This document shows, in pieces, positions 18,001 through 26,300 of a stretch of 64,000 bases of DNA (position 1 is its first letter; every line of letters starts with the position of its first letter). Location: contig NZ_JADQDM010000019.1 in NCBI RefSeq assembly GCF_015694525.1, positions 39,574-103,573 of the forward strand. The letters run 5' to 3'. The position numbers and the translations under genes are program-made. The notes beneath the pieces are model-generated. The model was given only the letters and a program-made list of their open reading frames with translations, had not been told where the DNA came from and did not search any database. The DNA is from Hymenobacter ruricola. GTDB lineage: Bacteria; Bacteroidota; Bacteroidia; Cytophagales; Hymenobacteraceae.

Positions 18001-19571
18001 ACGCGGGCTACCACGCCCTGGCCGGTCGAGTTCAGCTGCGAGCGGCCCAGGCCCCCGCCGTAGTCGATGTCTTCAAAGACGTTGCCGATAATGCCTGGCG
18101 TGAAGGCAATGGGCGTGGGCGAAGGAGCGTCCTCGTTCGGCGTTTCGGGCAGGGCGCTGCCGTCGGTCGACTTGTCTTCGGCCAGCAGGTTGCCGGGCGG
18201 GATGATGGTGCCGTTGGGCAGCAGGATGTGGCCCTGGTCAGCAGCCGTGCCGCTGATGGACGACGCGTAGGCCGTGTTGTAGTTGACAGTGGTGGGCGCC
18301 GCCGGGAAGGTCACCCGCACGGTGAAGCTGATGAGGGCGCTCTGGCCCGCCGTCAACGACCGGCCACCCGTCAACAAGTCCGCGTTGGTGGTCTGGCCCG
18401 TGAAGTTGGCATTGAACGCCAGCGTGGGCGCCACGGTGCTGCCCGTGGCGGGGTAGTTGGTCACGGTGGAACCGGGCCGCAACACCACGCTGGTAGCATT
18501 AGGAAAGGCTGTGCTCGCGGCGGCGGCAGCGGTGCCGCTGCGCAAGAAGTCCGTCACCTGCACGTTGGTGGCGGTGGAAGTAGCGGTGTTCTTCACCCGC
18601 ACGTTAAACTTTATGTCGTACTGAGTCGCGGATTGCCGCACAATGCTCACTAGTTCCTTCACCACGTCGATGCGCTGGCTGGGGTTAATGCAGCTGGCGC
18701 CGTCGCTCACCGAGGCCGGGTCGATGTTGCTGATGAGGTTGTAGGTACCCGTGGCCAGGTCCACCTCATAGAAAGAGCCGGAGTTGGCATTATTCACGTT
18801 GCCGTTGGTGTACACAAATAAGTTGCCGGCCACGTCGAAGGAGGCCGTGCCCACCGGGTCGTTGTTCGTCGAAACGTTGCTGATGGTGGTCACCAGGGCC
18901 CGGTTGGCCACACTCGTCGGGTCAATGCTCCACAGCGTGCCGTCGGTGAACACGCCGTACAGCTTGTTGTCCACCGGGTTCAGGGCCAGGTCGTAGAACG
19001 TGAGGTCGGCGTTGGCCGTGTTGGCGGCGTTGCGCATGCGCAGGGCCGTAGCGGCGCGGGCGGCGGCGCCGGCCGCGTTCAGGTTGAAGCGATAAATGTT
19101 GTAATCGTCGGTGCCGTTAGCGGCCGAGTTCTGGCTGCTAACGTAGTAGTTGCCGTTGCGGTCGATGACCCCGGACGCCACCTGGATGTTGTTGACCAGG
19201 CCCGTCACCGTGCCCAGGTTGACAATGCCGCCCTGACCAATCTGGTACATGCTGACCGAGGTGGGAGGCGTATTGTTCGTGCCGTTGGTGGTGAGGGCGT
19301 ACATGTACCCGTTCTGGGGGTTATACGCCAAGCCGTTGAGCAGAACGCCCAAATCGTTGGACGTGCCACCGGCCATGATGTTCACCGCCACCGTGTTGTA
19401 GGTGGCCGTAGAACGGTCGACCCGGAACAAGCGCGAAGTGGTGCCCACCTGTCGGATTTGAAAGAAAACCCCGTCGCAGGAAAAGGCCGCCCCCTGCGCC
19501 CGCGCCTCATCTGGCAAAAAAGCCAGCAGCGCAAGCAACCAGACGCTTAGAATGGATAATGTTCGTTTCAT
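12003..19571 (-). CDS. Giant T9SS-sorted surface protein with DUF11-like repeats
   Basis: 2522 residues. Signal peptide 1-25 (cleavage after ARA). Residues about 30-300 form a propeller-like region (DUF6923 type), followed by a first DUF11-like domain. An SdrD B-like fold begins near 495 (GNVFEDIDYGGGLGRS), and a right-handed beta-helix with CSLREA-like features runs about 730-900. At least seven DUF11-like units, each beginning like SGPATAVAG and containing TTNNGPS, span about 1140-2075. Cadherin/Ig-like segments lie on either side, an FN3-like segment near 2345-2400, and a C-terminal type A T9SS sorting domain at about 2440-2522 (LAPNPAAGSTQL, GTYVVLV, KRLIKE). It is probably an adhesin or matrix protein exported by T9SS. 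Single-gene unit with its own terminator. Confidence 0.9.
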   Translation of the reverse strand: MKRTLSILSVWLLALLAFLPDEARAQGAAFSCDGVFFQIRQVGTTSRLFRVDRSTATYNTVAVNIMAGGTSNDLGVLLNGLAYNPQNGYMYALTTNGTNNTPPTSVSMYQIGQGGIVNLGTVTGLVNNIQVASGVIDRNGNYYVSSQNSAANGTDDYNIYRFNLNAAGAAARAATALRMRNAANTANADLTFYDLALNPVDNKLYGVFTDGTLWSIDPTSVANRALVTTISNVSTNNDPVGTASFDVAGNLFVYTNGNVNNANSGSFYEVDLATGTYNLISNIDPASVSDGASCINPSQRIDVVKELVSIVRQSATQYDIKFNVRVKNTATSTATNVQVTDFLRSGTAAAAASTAFPNATSVVLRPGSTVTNYPATGSTVAPTLAFNANFTGQTTNADLLTGGRSLTAGQSALISFTVRVTFPAAPTTVNYNTAYASSISGTAADQGHILLPNGTIIPPGNLLAEDKSTDGSALPETPNEDAPSPTPIAFTPGIIGNVFEDIDYGGGLGRSQLNSTGQGVVARVELYNAQNNQYIYATNANAAGTYSFVNGQNGLPAGTITSNTQYKVRVVNNTVVSGRTGGIAGLYPVQTFVSDGVTEFTNRVGGAAPGETDYGSRTTNLPNSNASAVNEIQSIVTVTTPASGPLLGVDFGFSFDVIVNNNDSGQGSLRQFITNSNALGDEAGITQKYTATGGATTALPTGRENAVFMLPNGSAVAGQAAGLPTDFAGTTSTITLASALPAITGPLTVIDGNTQANSTGNNTPVVTTAGSESTGPEIVLNLNGFTGLAFSGANEALRNLTITGSQAASSGVLVNGTATGLTIASNTIYNNGVNVTLLNGASGTTISSNVIRNSTRANGGGIVAQSGTSTNTFSQNIFGGNNGLAIDLTNGTTTSGDGVTLNDNGDADTGANGLLNFPVITSATISGTNLIVAGYARGSSSIELYKAAVDPTGFGEGQTYLTTVTEGVADIDTRSGLSYSGLINGLNQGSDNSASGFIISIPLSSLPGGTLSAGTVLTSTATLSNATSEFSGNVKVNLAPVANNVTNDALPTNSPATVLSPNLSATADGAGNDIILYQVYAPATGGTLVFNGTTVPATGLNINANQLNLLTFQPTSGFTGNATFNYLAFDLNGVSSNTATYTIPVTAVANVATTISGAAPNAGGTLNLTATFRNLGPNDATGVTRFVQLPAGLTTAGATVTSTAGATYNNVTGLIAYTTPVATLASGSTAQDVTVTIANLPASYANFTAVSRIATTSDENGATANNVSSLSLAVTPQSDLTTSLTGQTVVSYKNLATFIVTTRNNGISPAGAAVQTVQLPTNLSGVFATNGGTYNSSNGRVTFPAVPLTIGQVVTNSISFSAPDVGFSPSALVTLTSATDTNPGNNTAYLNGAASATSVGIGTPSGTGTNLYTTVTGPSQVAAGGPATYTVTQGNRGPLAAANVQSQVMLPTGQTTLTMTLDGNGGTLNGTTITYPSGATYSQTTGVLLLPNIPSQSIAATTSYSIVLEAPKSGTSFAVSTNVVSTSYDLVPADNVATVETEIQPVTDVAISIFNTRVQGGVAATNNETAGQTVTYGVQTVNNSTTTAQDVRQVVNLSTGFDPATLQVNGLTGTVGATTVTFASGAVYTIATGALTLPAITSLVGNGTAFTSVSYVVQGSGPVRAAAQVSTTTTESSLTNNASQFNAPNGNGVTLAVDATVAIAGPAQAVVGNPVLYTVTTANNGPSTTGTTATSLVLPANLAPATLLLNNAAGIYDNVNTVVFTNGSTYTRSTGALTAPTVSPNLTRDGEPGTSFTVQFITPDVTLLRVTAAVTSSATDVNSANNTAQVITPLFTSDLTALDLVTGLTGPATPVAGSTGRFTVTTTNGTVQAATNVMQTVSLPSGLLNNGGSVVVSGNGSYNNLTGVVTIPATPSLATSGVITNTIDVTLPGTAFTATATTALNNPDTDPTNNTKTVAVTPANRADVTTAISGPASAMAGAQVSYAVVTTNNGPSAAGGTTQTLTLPAGVTSYSINGGAAISGSGTVTIRTASTLNSGVSETVVVSFTAPSANFTVRADVATSTTEPAVNASNTASVPTSVINQRPVAYDVVNTSLAPEGNTADRQPISPFVVTDAESAVINSFQLVSIPNAGTQGTLYYNNGGTFTAITATNFSTLNLTLTQMQSLSFDPLASYVGSVAFTYTGTDPQGGVSNVATYTLAVGQDVNSVYTRTATKGGNANKYAVGDVLAFGIDINGAQYNTAGLIYDTNTGKAPATGTGAVSNGIMSASISASDVTLLGTYGIEFVTTTGQFKVLDPTKLPRLGITLPAITVTTIDTKGGTNTNTVTITTGAVPLPVELKEFTATAVKNLDAALTWATASEKNNDHFNVERSLNGTDFVKIAQVKGQGSTSAATSYALTDAGIGNKVSGLVYYRLQQVDADGTATYSPVRTVAFTKGAVEPAISLAPNPAAGSTQLDLTALPAGTYQVSVLDATGRVVLSAAHTAGMAHALDLNTIASGTYVVLVRGQNGTNLTKRLIKE

Positions 19572-20142
19572 AAAAACGGAAAATGGGTAAAAAATGTAAG
19601 GTTTTGAAAGTAAAAAATCAGCGTAAGCAAACTCGACGGACTGCCTTATAAGGGCTCCATCTGCAATGCGGTAACAAACTTATCAGTAGCCCTTAGTTCA
19701 TCACTTCGTGATTCGACCAACACGGCTGATAAACCGGCGAATGCAACCTTTTCAGCCGGATAAGCAAGCGGTTCAGGTTAAAATCTTTCACCCGATTCAA
19801 TAAGACATTGAATAAATCCAATTATAATTAAATCTCATATTATCCACACCTGTGCCAAATTATGTTGCAAAGAAAGTAGGTCTTTCTCCTTGTTTCCACA
19901 TATGAGGCGTGATTCTAAATTTGAGAACCTGAATTTTTTTCGTAAATGCCGCCCAACACTATGAAAAAGGCAGGTAACAGGCACAACTTTTTTCTATCGA
20001 GCCACGTAGATGCTCAAGCTCTTACGCTTTTTCTAATTGCTCGGATTGTGCCGCTCGTATTTTCATTTGCAGATATATGCAGAGCAAGTTCCCTTAAACA
20101 AGTCCAAATTCTGGAAACAACCACTGTTGAGGTATGAAATGC
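19572..20142. other. AT-rich leader region of the giant surface protein gene
   Basis: 571 nt with much lower GC than its surroundings, and no convincing gene. A short plus-strand frame at 19946-20137 has no recognisable features. The only good promoter-like box is the minus-strand TAAGTTTG described separately. The region between 19750 and 19930 has many A/T tracts and could hold further control elements. Confidence 0.65.
19675..19682 (-). promoter_or_regulatory. Candidate -7 box for the giant surface protein gene
   Basis: On the minus strand TAAGTTTG (19682-19675) matches TAnnTTTG exactly, about 105 nt upstream of the start codon. No well-placed TTG -33 box is seen, so this is tentative. 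Confidence 0.35.
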
Positions 20143-20190
20143 GAAAAAGGCCCCCCCGCCGGACAATCGTCCGGCGGGGGGGCCTTTTTC
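20143..20190. terminator. Very strong bidirectional terminator downstream of malQ
   Basis: Perfect 22-nt stem (20143-20164 with 20169-20190) with a 4-nt AATC loop, a C7/G7 core and flanking A5/T5 tracts. It follows the stop codon of the minus-strand glucanotransferase by about 30 nt. Confidence 0.92.
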
Positions 20191-20221
20191 ATGTGCTTGC
20201 GAATTGCTAGGCCGCCGGTGC

Positions 20222-23032
20222 TTAGGCCCGGCCGCTCGTACCCACCAGGGCGCGCAACGGCTCGTTGAAGCCGACGGCCTCCACCAGCTCTTCCAGCGGC
20301 AGGTGCAGGCGGTACTTCCAGAAGTGGGTGGGGTTGCCGGGCACGTTGATTTGCTCTTCGTGCGGGTTGGGGCGGCGCAGGTGGCCATCCATGGCCAGCA
20401 GGTCCTGCAGCGGGAAGATGGCCCACATGGCCGGCGAGTGCAGGTGCTGCACCAGGATTTCGCGCGCCACCCAGGGCTCGCAGTAGAACGGGGCCACCTC
20501 GCGCCAGTGGCCCAGCAGGGTTTCAAAGAAGCGCTGGGTGCGCACCCGGTCTTCTTCCCACCAGCCGCGCACGGTGCTCATGTCGTGGCTGCTGGTTGTC
20601 ACCACACTCAGGTAGGGCGCCGCGTCGGGGTGGCCAAACTCGGTGGCCGGGTCGGCGGGCATGCGCTGGATGTTGAGGCCCAGGATGCCGAGCTCCTTCA
20701 TCACGCCGGGCACCGAGGCGGGCACCATGCCCAGGTCTTCGCCGCAAATGAGCATGTCGGTGGCGTAGCGCACGGGCGGCAGCTTCACGAGGCCCTGCTG
20801 GCGCCAGAATTCCTCGTGACGGCGGAAGAAAAAGTCGAGGTAGATGTCGTCGTAAAGGCGGCGGCGGTCCTCGTCGCTTTCCAGCTCGCGGAAAGAATAG
20901 CTCTTGTTGAGCGTAATGCGCGGATGGTAGAAGTCGTCGCCGGCCGGCACAAACAACACCTCGTTCACGAGCTTGAACAGGCCGGTTTGCAGCCACTGGA
21001 AATACTCGGCGTGCTCGGGGTAGTCAGCTATTTTTTGGGCGATGTAAGCCTCAATCTTGCGCTGATTGTCGACTTCCTCCTTGAGGTGAATGCGGCCGTA
21101 GCTGGCGTCGTACATGTACTCGTCGAACACCTGCTGGGCTTCGCCCTGAAAGATGTCCTGCAGCATGTGCCAGCGGATGTAGGGCTCGCACAGCCGCGAG
21201 TAATCGAACCAGCCCAGGCGGCGCTCAATTTCGTGGCGGTGCAGGGGCAGCGCGGGCGCAAAATGGCCCAGCAATCCTTCCACCGACTCGATGGGCATCT
21301 CCCAGATGCGGAAAAAGCCCAGGATGTGGTCGATGCGCAACGCGTCGAAGTACCGGGCGAGGTGGCCCATGCGCTGCTTCCACCACTGGTAGTCGTCCTG
21401 GGCCATGCGCTCCCAGTTGTAGGTGGGGAAGCGCCAGTTCTGGCCGGTGGTGGAGAAATCGTCGGGCGGGGCGCCGGCCTGCCGGTCCAGGTGGTAGAGT
21501 TCGGGCTGGGTCCAGGCGTCGACGGAGTGCCGGTAGATGCCGATGGGCAGGTCGCCCTTTAGCACCACGCCGCGGGAGCGGGCGTAGTCGACGGCAGCCA
21601 ATAGCTGCTGGTCGAGGTGGTACTGCACGAAGAAAAACAGGCCGTAGTCGTCATAGTCGGGCGCGGTTTCGGCGGTGAGGGCGTCCAGGTTTTGCGGGCT
21701 GCGGAATTCCTCGGGCCAGCGTTGGAAGTCGGCGGTGCCAAACCGGTCGCGCAGGGCCGAAAAGGCGGCGTAGGGTACCAGCCACTCGGCCTGGCTGGCG
21801 TAGAAGGCGCGGTAGCCGGGGTCGGCGAGGAAGGCTTGCTTCTCCTGTTGATAGAGCAGCTTGAGAAACTTCCACTTGGCGTTCATCACCGGCTCGTAGT
21901 CCACAAAGTCTTTGGCGTTGAATTCCTGCTTCAGCCGCGCCAACTCCTTGGCGGCTTTCTTGTCCTTGAGCGCAGCAATGCCTTCGAGATGGATGAACTG
22001 CGGGTGCAGCGCAAACACCGAAATGGCGGCGTACGGGTACGAGTCGACCCAGGTGTGGGTGGCCGTGGTGTCGTTGATGGGCAGAATCTGAATCAGTTTC
22101 AGCCCCGTTTGCACGGCCCAATCGGTGAGCAGTTGCAAGTCGGTGAACTCCCCTACCCCGAGGCCACTTCCCGAACGCATGGCAAACACGGGCAGCGCCA
22201 CGCCGGCCCCGCGCCAGGCGTCGGGGTAGTGGTAGCCTTCGTCGTTGAAGACGCGGGCGGCGGCGCCGTCCCCGGTGGCGGGCACCACGCGGTTTTCGCC
22301 ACCTTCCATGTCGAGGGCGTAGCCGGCGGCCGGGTCCCACATGGCGTATTTATAGTGGCAGTCCTCGCCAGGGTTTTGCAGCCGGACGCGGCCGCTCCAG
22401 GTGGGGTAGTCGGCGTCCGACAGCACGAGGCCTTTGGTGTTGTCCCAGGCCCCCAGCGCGGGGTCGGAGCCGAGGATGCACAGGCCCAGGTGCGGCGCCA
22501 CGCGGGGCGCCGCCAAGTGAAACACGGTTTCGCCGGCGGCGGGAACTGGATTGGTGCCTGGCGCCTGGGGCTTGGTGCCTGGTTCGACAGCGGCGGCCGC
22601 CTTAGAGCCTTTGGCGGCTTTTTTAGCTTTCGGCGCCGGAGCTTGTACTGGTGCAGCCGGCTGGCCGGGGCGGCGGAACAGGGCCTTGGTGAAGGCGGCG
22701 GTCAGCAGCTGGTTCTCGGGCTGGGCGGGCGGGCGCCAGTAGTCGGCCAGGCGCAGGCTTGGGGTGCGGGCGGGGTCGTAGGTGAGAATGCGGTTGGGGC
22801 CGTGCTCCCAGTGCTGAGCGTCGGTATTGGCATCGAGCAGCACATACTTATACGTAATAGTACCAGCCGTATCGGGCAGTTCCAGGTCGAGGCTCCAGCA
22901 GGTGGTGGCTTCGTCGTAGTGCATGGGCACGGCTCCGGCCAGTTGCCAGCTGCCCAGCTCGGGAAGAGAGCCGCAAACGGCCAGCCGCTGGCCAAACACG
23001 GTGCGGTAGGGAAGCGAAAAACGTAGCGTCAT
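20222..23032 (-). CDS. malQ: 4-alpha-glucanotransferase, DPE2-like (two CBM20 domains plus GH77)
   Basis: 936 residues from the ATG at 23032. Two starch-binding CBM20 domains lie at about 1-100 and 170-270, joined by a Lys/Ala/Pro-rich linker. The GH77 domain starts near PVFAMRSGSGLGVGEF. The catalytic residues are visible: nucleophile Asp568 in ALRIDHILGFF, acid/base Glu765 in CGEDLGMVP and Asp817 in TSSHDMSTV. A roughly 130-residue insertion after the nucleophile loop matches plant DPE2 and many Bacteroidota enzymes. It transfers glucan chains to maltose or glycogen in the cytoplasm. A frame from 23269 adds 79 unsupported residues. Divergent from tamB. Confidence 0.93.
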   Translation of the reverse strand: MTLRFSLPYRTVFGQRLAVCGSLPELGSWQLAGAVPMHYDEATTCWSLDLELPDTAGTITYKYVLLDANTDAQHWEHGPNRILTYDPARTPSLRLADYWRPPAQPENQLLTAAFTKALFRRPGQPAAPVQAPAPKAKKAAKGSKAAAAVEPGTKPQAPGTNPVPAAGETVFHLAAPRVAPHLGLCILGSDPALGAWDNTKGLVLSDADYPTWSGRVRLQNPGEDCHYKYAMWDPAAGYALDMEGGENRVVPATGDGAAARVFNDEGYHYPDAWRGAGVALPVFAMRSGSGLGVGEFTDLQLLTDWAVQTGLKLIQILPINDTTATHTWVDSYPYAAISVFALHPQFIHLEGIAALKDKKAAKELARLKQEFNAKDFVDYEPVMNAKWKFLKLLYQQEKQAFLADPGYRAFYASQAEWLVPYAAFSALRDRFGTADFQRWPEEFRSPQNLDALTAETAPDYDDYGLFFFVQYHLDQQLLAAVDYARSRGVVLKGDLPIGIYRHSVDAWTQPELYHLDRQAGAPPDDFSTTGQNWRFPTYNWERMAQDDYQWWKQRMGHLARYFDALRIDHILGFFRIWEMPIESVEGLLGHFAPALPLHRHEIERRLGWFDYSRLCEPYIRWHMLQDIFQGEAQQVFDEYMYDASYGRIHLKEEVDNQRKIEAYIAQKIADYPEHAEYFQWLQTGLFKLVNEVLFVPAGDDFYHPRITLNKSYSFRELESDEDRRRLYDDIYLDFFFRRHEEFWRQQGLVKLPPVRYATDMLICGEDLGMVPASVPGVMKELGILGLNIQRMPADPATEFGHPDAAPYLSVVTTSSHDMSTVRGWWEEDRVRTQRFFETLLGHWREVAPFYCEPWVAREILVQHLHSPAMWAIFPLQDLLAMDGHLRRPNPHEEQINVPGNPTHFWKYRLHLPLEELVEAVGFNEPLRALVGTSGRA

Positions 23033-23350
23033 GTCAGAACTTGGGGGATTTGGGGTCGAAAGATAAGGCTGCGCTGAATGAAGAAGCAGGAAGGAGGAAG
23101 GAGGAAAGGAGGCGCCAAAGCCGTTGGGCCGACCAAAGTCAACGCATCTCGGCTGCTTTTGCGCAATCGATTGAATTCCGCTGCCTGCGCGCCGCTGCAA
23201 CCTACCTGAGAAGGCGAGCTTTGACGCCCCCTTTTCTCCCTCCTCATTCCCTTTCCTCCTTCCGCCCAACGCGGTTTTCCAACCCCGGCGCGCGGTTTTG
23301 CGTTTGGAAGAGCTGCCTTGCTTTGGGGTTGTTGCTAATTTCTTCCTGCT
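23033..23350. other. Divergent control region between malQ and tamB
   Basis: 318 nt. A purine-rich block (about 23080-23110, GGAAGGAGGAAAGGAGG) is mirrored by a pyrimidine-rich block (about 23232-23268, CTCCCTCCTCATTCCCTTTC). On the minus strand TATCTTTC near 23065-23058 is one mismatch from the -7 consensus for malQ. No clear tamB promoter was found. Confidence 0.5.
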
Positions 23351-26300
23351 TTGTCCACTTTTCTGCGTCGTACCCTTTACGGATTGTTGGGCTTAATTGC
23401 CTTGGTGCTGCTGCTGGTGATTGCAGTGGTGGTGTTTTTGCAATTCGATGCCGGACAGGACTTTGTAGCCAAGAGGGCCGAGAGCTACCTGCGGGGCAAG
23501 CTTAACACGGAAGTGCGCATCGGCAAGTTTCGGACGGACTTCCGCCACGCCATTAACCTCGACGGGGTGTACCTGGCCGACCAGCAGCGCGACACGCTGC
23601 TTTCGGTGGGCCACCTCGGCGTCGACCTCGACATTTGGGCCCTGCTGCACAGCCAGGTCAATGTTTCGAACGTGGAACTGAACGACGGCCGCGTGCGCCT
23701 CACCCGCACCGAGCCCGACTCGGTGAACAATTACGACTTCATCATTGCGGCCTTCACCGACCCCACCGCGCCGGAAGACACCACGGCTTCGGGCCTGAAG
23801 TACGACATTGGCAAAGCCCGGCTCTCCAACATCTACTTCACCCAACTCGACCAGGTCACCGGCTCCGACATCCGGGCGCGCATCGGCGAGTTCACGGCCA
23901 ACATGGACGAGGTGGATGTGGACAACTCCATCTATAAGGTGGATAACGCGGCTTTGCACCGCGCCGCCATCAGCATCACGCAAACCAAAACGGCGCCGGA
24001 GGTGGACAACCCCGCCCCCACCGAGCCGCTCACGCTGCAGTTTGGCCTGAACCACGCCACGCTCGACAGCGTGCGCTTTGTGTACAAAAACGACCCAGCC
24101 GCGCAGTACATCAGCACCAGCATCGGCCTGGCCGACGTCACGGCCAAGGAAATTGACCTGCAGCGGCAGCGCGTGAACCTGGGCAAGCTCACCCTGAAAA
24201 ACACCACCTTCGCCTACGCCCAAAACGAGCAGGTGCCCGTGGAAGAGCGCGTGGTGAACCCCGCCGAAGCCGTGCGCAAGCTCGACGAAGCCACCGACAA
24301 AGCCAAAGCCGCCACCGGTCAGGCAGCGGCTTCACCCGGCTGGCGCGTGAACCTGGACCAGTCCGACATCAGCGGGCTGGCCGTGAATTTCGACAACTTC
24401 AACCAACCCCGGCAGCGCACCAAGGTGCCGGCCATGGACTACAACCACCTGCACTTCACTGACCTGGTGCTGAACACGCGCGACCTGCGCTACTCCGAAA
24501 ACCGCACCACCGGCCGCGTCGACAACCTGGCTGGCAAAGAGCAAAGCGGCTTCCGCATCGACAAGTGGCAGGCCAACGTGGTGTACGACTCGGTGCAAAT
24601 CCGCCTCGACAGCCTCGATTTGGTGACGCCGCACACCCGCATCCGGCGCACGCTGGCCATCGGCTACGAAAGCCTGGCTGCGCTAAGCGACACCAAGAAA
24701 CTGCCGAACCTGAAGATTGAGGGCGACCTGCGCGACGTGCGCCTGGGCTTCCGCGACATTCTGTACCTGGCGCCGGATTTGGCCGGCACGCCGCCGTTCA
24801 ACACCGGCCCCAACCAGTCGGTGCTGCTGAACGGGCAGATTGCGGGGCGCGTGGGCGATTTCACGGTGCGCAACCTGGAGTTTGTGGGCCTGCGCAATAC
24901 CGTGCTGAAAGCCCGGCGCGGCCGCATTCAGGGCCTGCCCAACACCGACGCGCGGCTGTACGCCGACCTCGACATTCAGGATTTCCACACCACCGAAGCC
25001 GACATTCGCAGCCTGGCGCCGAAGGGCAGCATCCCAAACACCATTAGCATTCCGCCCGCGCTGGCGCTGAGCGGCACTTTCCGCGGCCGGCCCACCACGC
25101 TGGCGTTTGATACCAACCTAAAACTGCGCAGCACTTACGGCAACCTGGCTTTCAGCGGCAAGCTGGGCGCACCGCAGGCCAACGGCCGGCAGCCGGTGGT
25201 GGGTACCTTCGCGGTGGGCGGGTTTGATTTTGGGCGGCTGCTGAAAAACCCGCAAATCGGGCGCGTCACGGCCACGGGCCGCATCAACGCCACCGGCAAT
25301 TTGCAAGACCCGGCCACGCTGGTGGGCCGCGTGCAAAGCACCGTGCAAAGCGCCCGCTACAACGGCTACACTTACCACGGCGTGGTGGCCACCGTGGACC
25401 TGGACCGCAACCGCTACGTCATCAGCGCCAACAGCAAAAACGACCCCAACCTGAACCTGGACCTGAACGCGGTGGTGAACCTGCGCGACCCGCGCAACCC
25501 CACCTACGAGCTGACCGGCCTGAACCTGCGCGGCGCCAACCTCACGGCCCTGGGCTTTTACACCGGCGGCGACCTGCGCGTGCAGGGCAACCTGAAAGCC
25601 AACATCACCGGCTCCAGTTTGAACACGCTCAACGGCACTTTCAGCGGCACCAACGTGGTGCTGGTGAAGGACAAACAGCCCTTCGCCTTCGACACCCTGC
25701 AAGCCAGAATTACCCAGACCGCCACCCGCGCGGCCGTCGATTTTAACTCCAACATCGTGGCGGCGAAGCTGGACGGCAACGTGCACCTCGGCGACCTCGC
25801 GCCTGAGATTCAGCAGCACCTCGACCGCTATTTCGACCTGCCCGGCGTGCGCTACGTGGCCAGTTCGGCCGACCGGCACTTCACGTACTCGCTGCAGCTG
25901 AAAGACGCCAAGCTGGCCACCAAGCTGGTAAAGGGCCTGAAGCGGATTTCGCCGTTCACCCTGGCCGGCGACTACTCGCGGCAGGCGGCCCGCCTCACGG
26001 CCAACACCAGCATTCCGGTCATCGTCTACAACAATTTTCGGCTTGATTCGCTGCGCCTGAACGTAGATTCCGACCCCGCCAAGCTGGACTATGGCCTGCG
26101 TCTGGCCCAGGCCGCCCAGGATACCACCCTGAAATTGCGCCGCCCCAGCATCGTGGGCAACGTGGCCAACAACAAGCTGTTCAGCCGCGTGGCCATTCTG
26201 GGCGACTCGGCCAACCGGGAGCGGCTGGCCATCACGGGCACCTTGCAGGCGCTGGCGCAGGGCGGCGGCCGCAACAGCGGCGTGGTGTACGAGTTTCAGG

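Noticed and set aside
12468..18653. Several plus-strand frames inside the giant surface protein gene
   Set aside because: They are Gly/Arg/His/Val-rich reverse-strand shadows of a repetitive beta-protein gene, without signals or domains.
19946..20137. Short plus-strand frame of 63 codons in the AT-rich region
   Set aside because: No recognisable protein features, no ribosome binding site, runs into a terminator.
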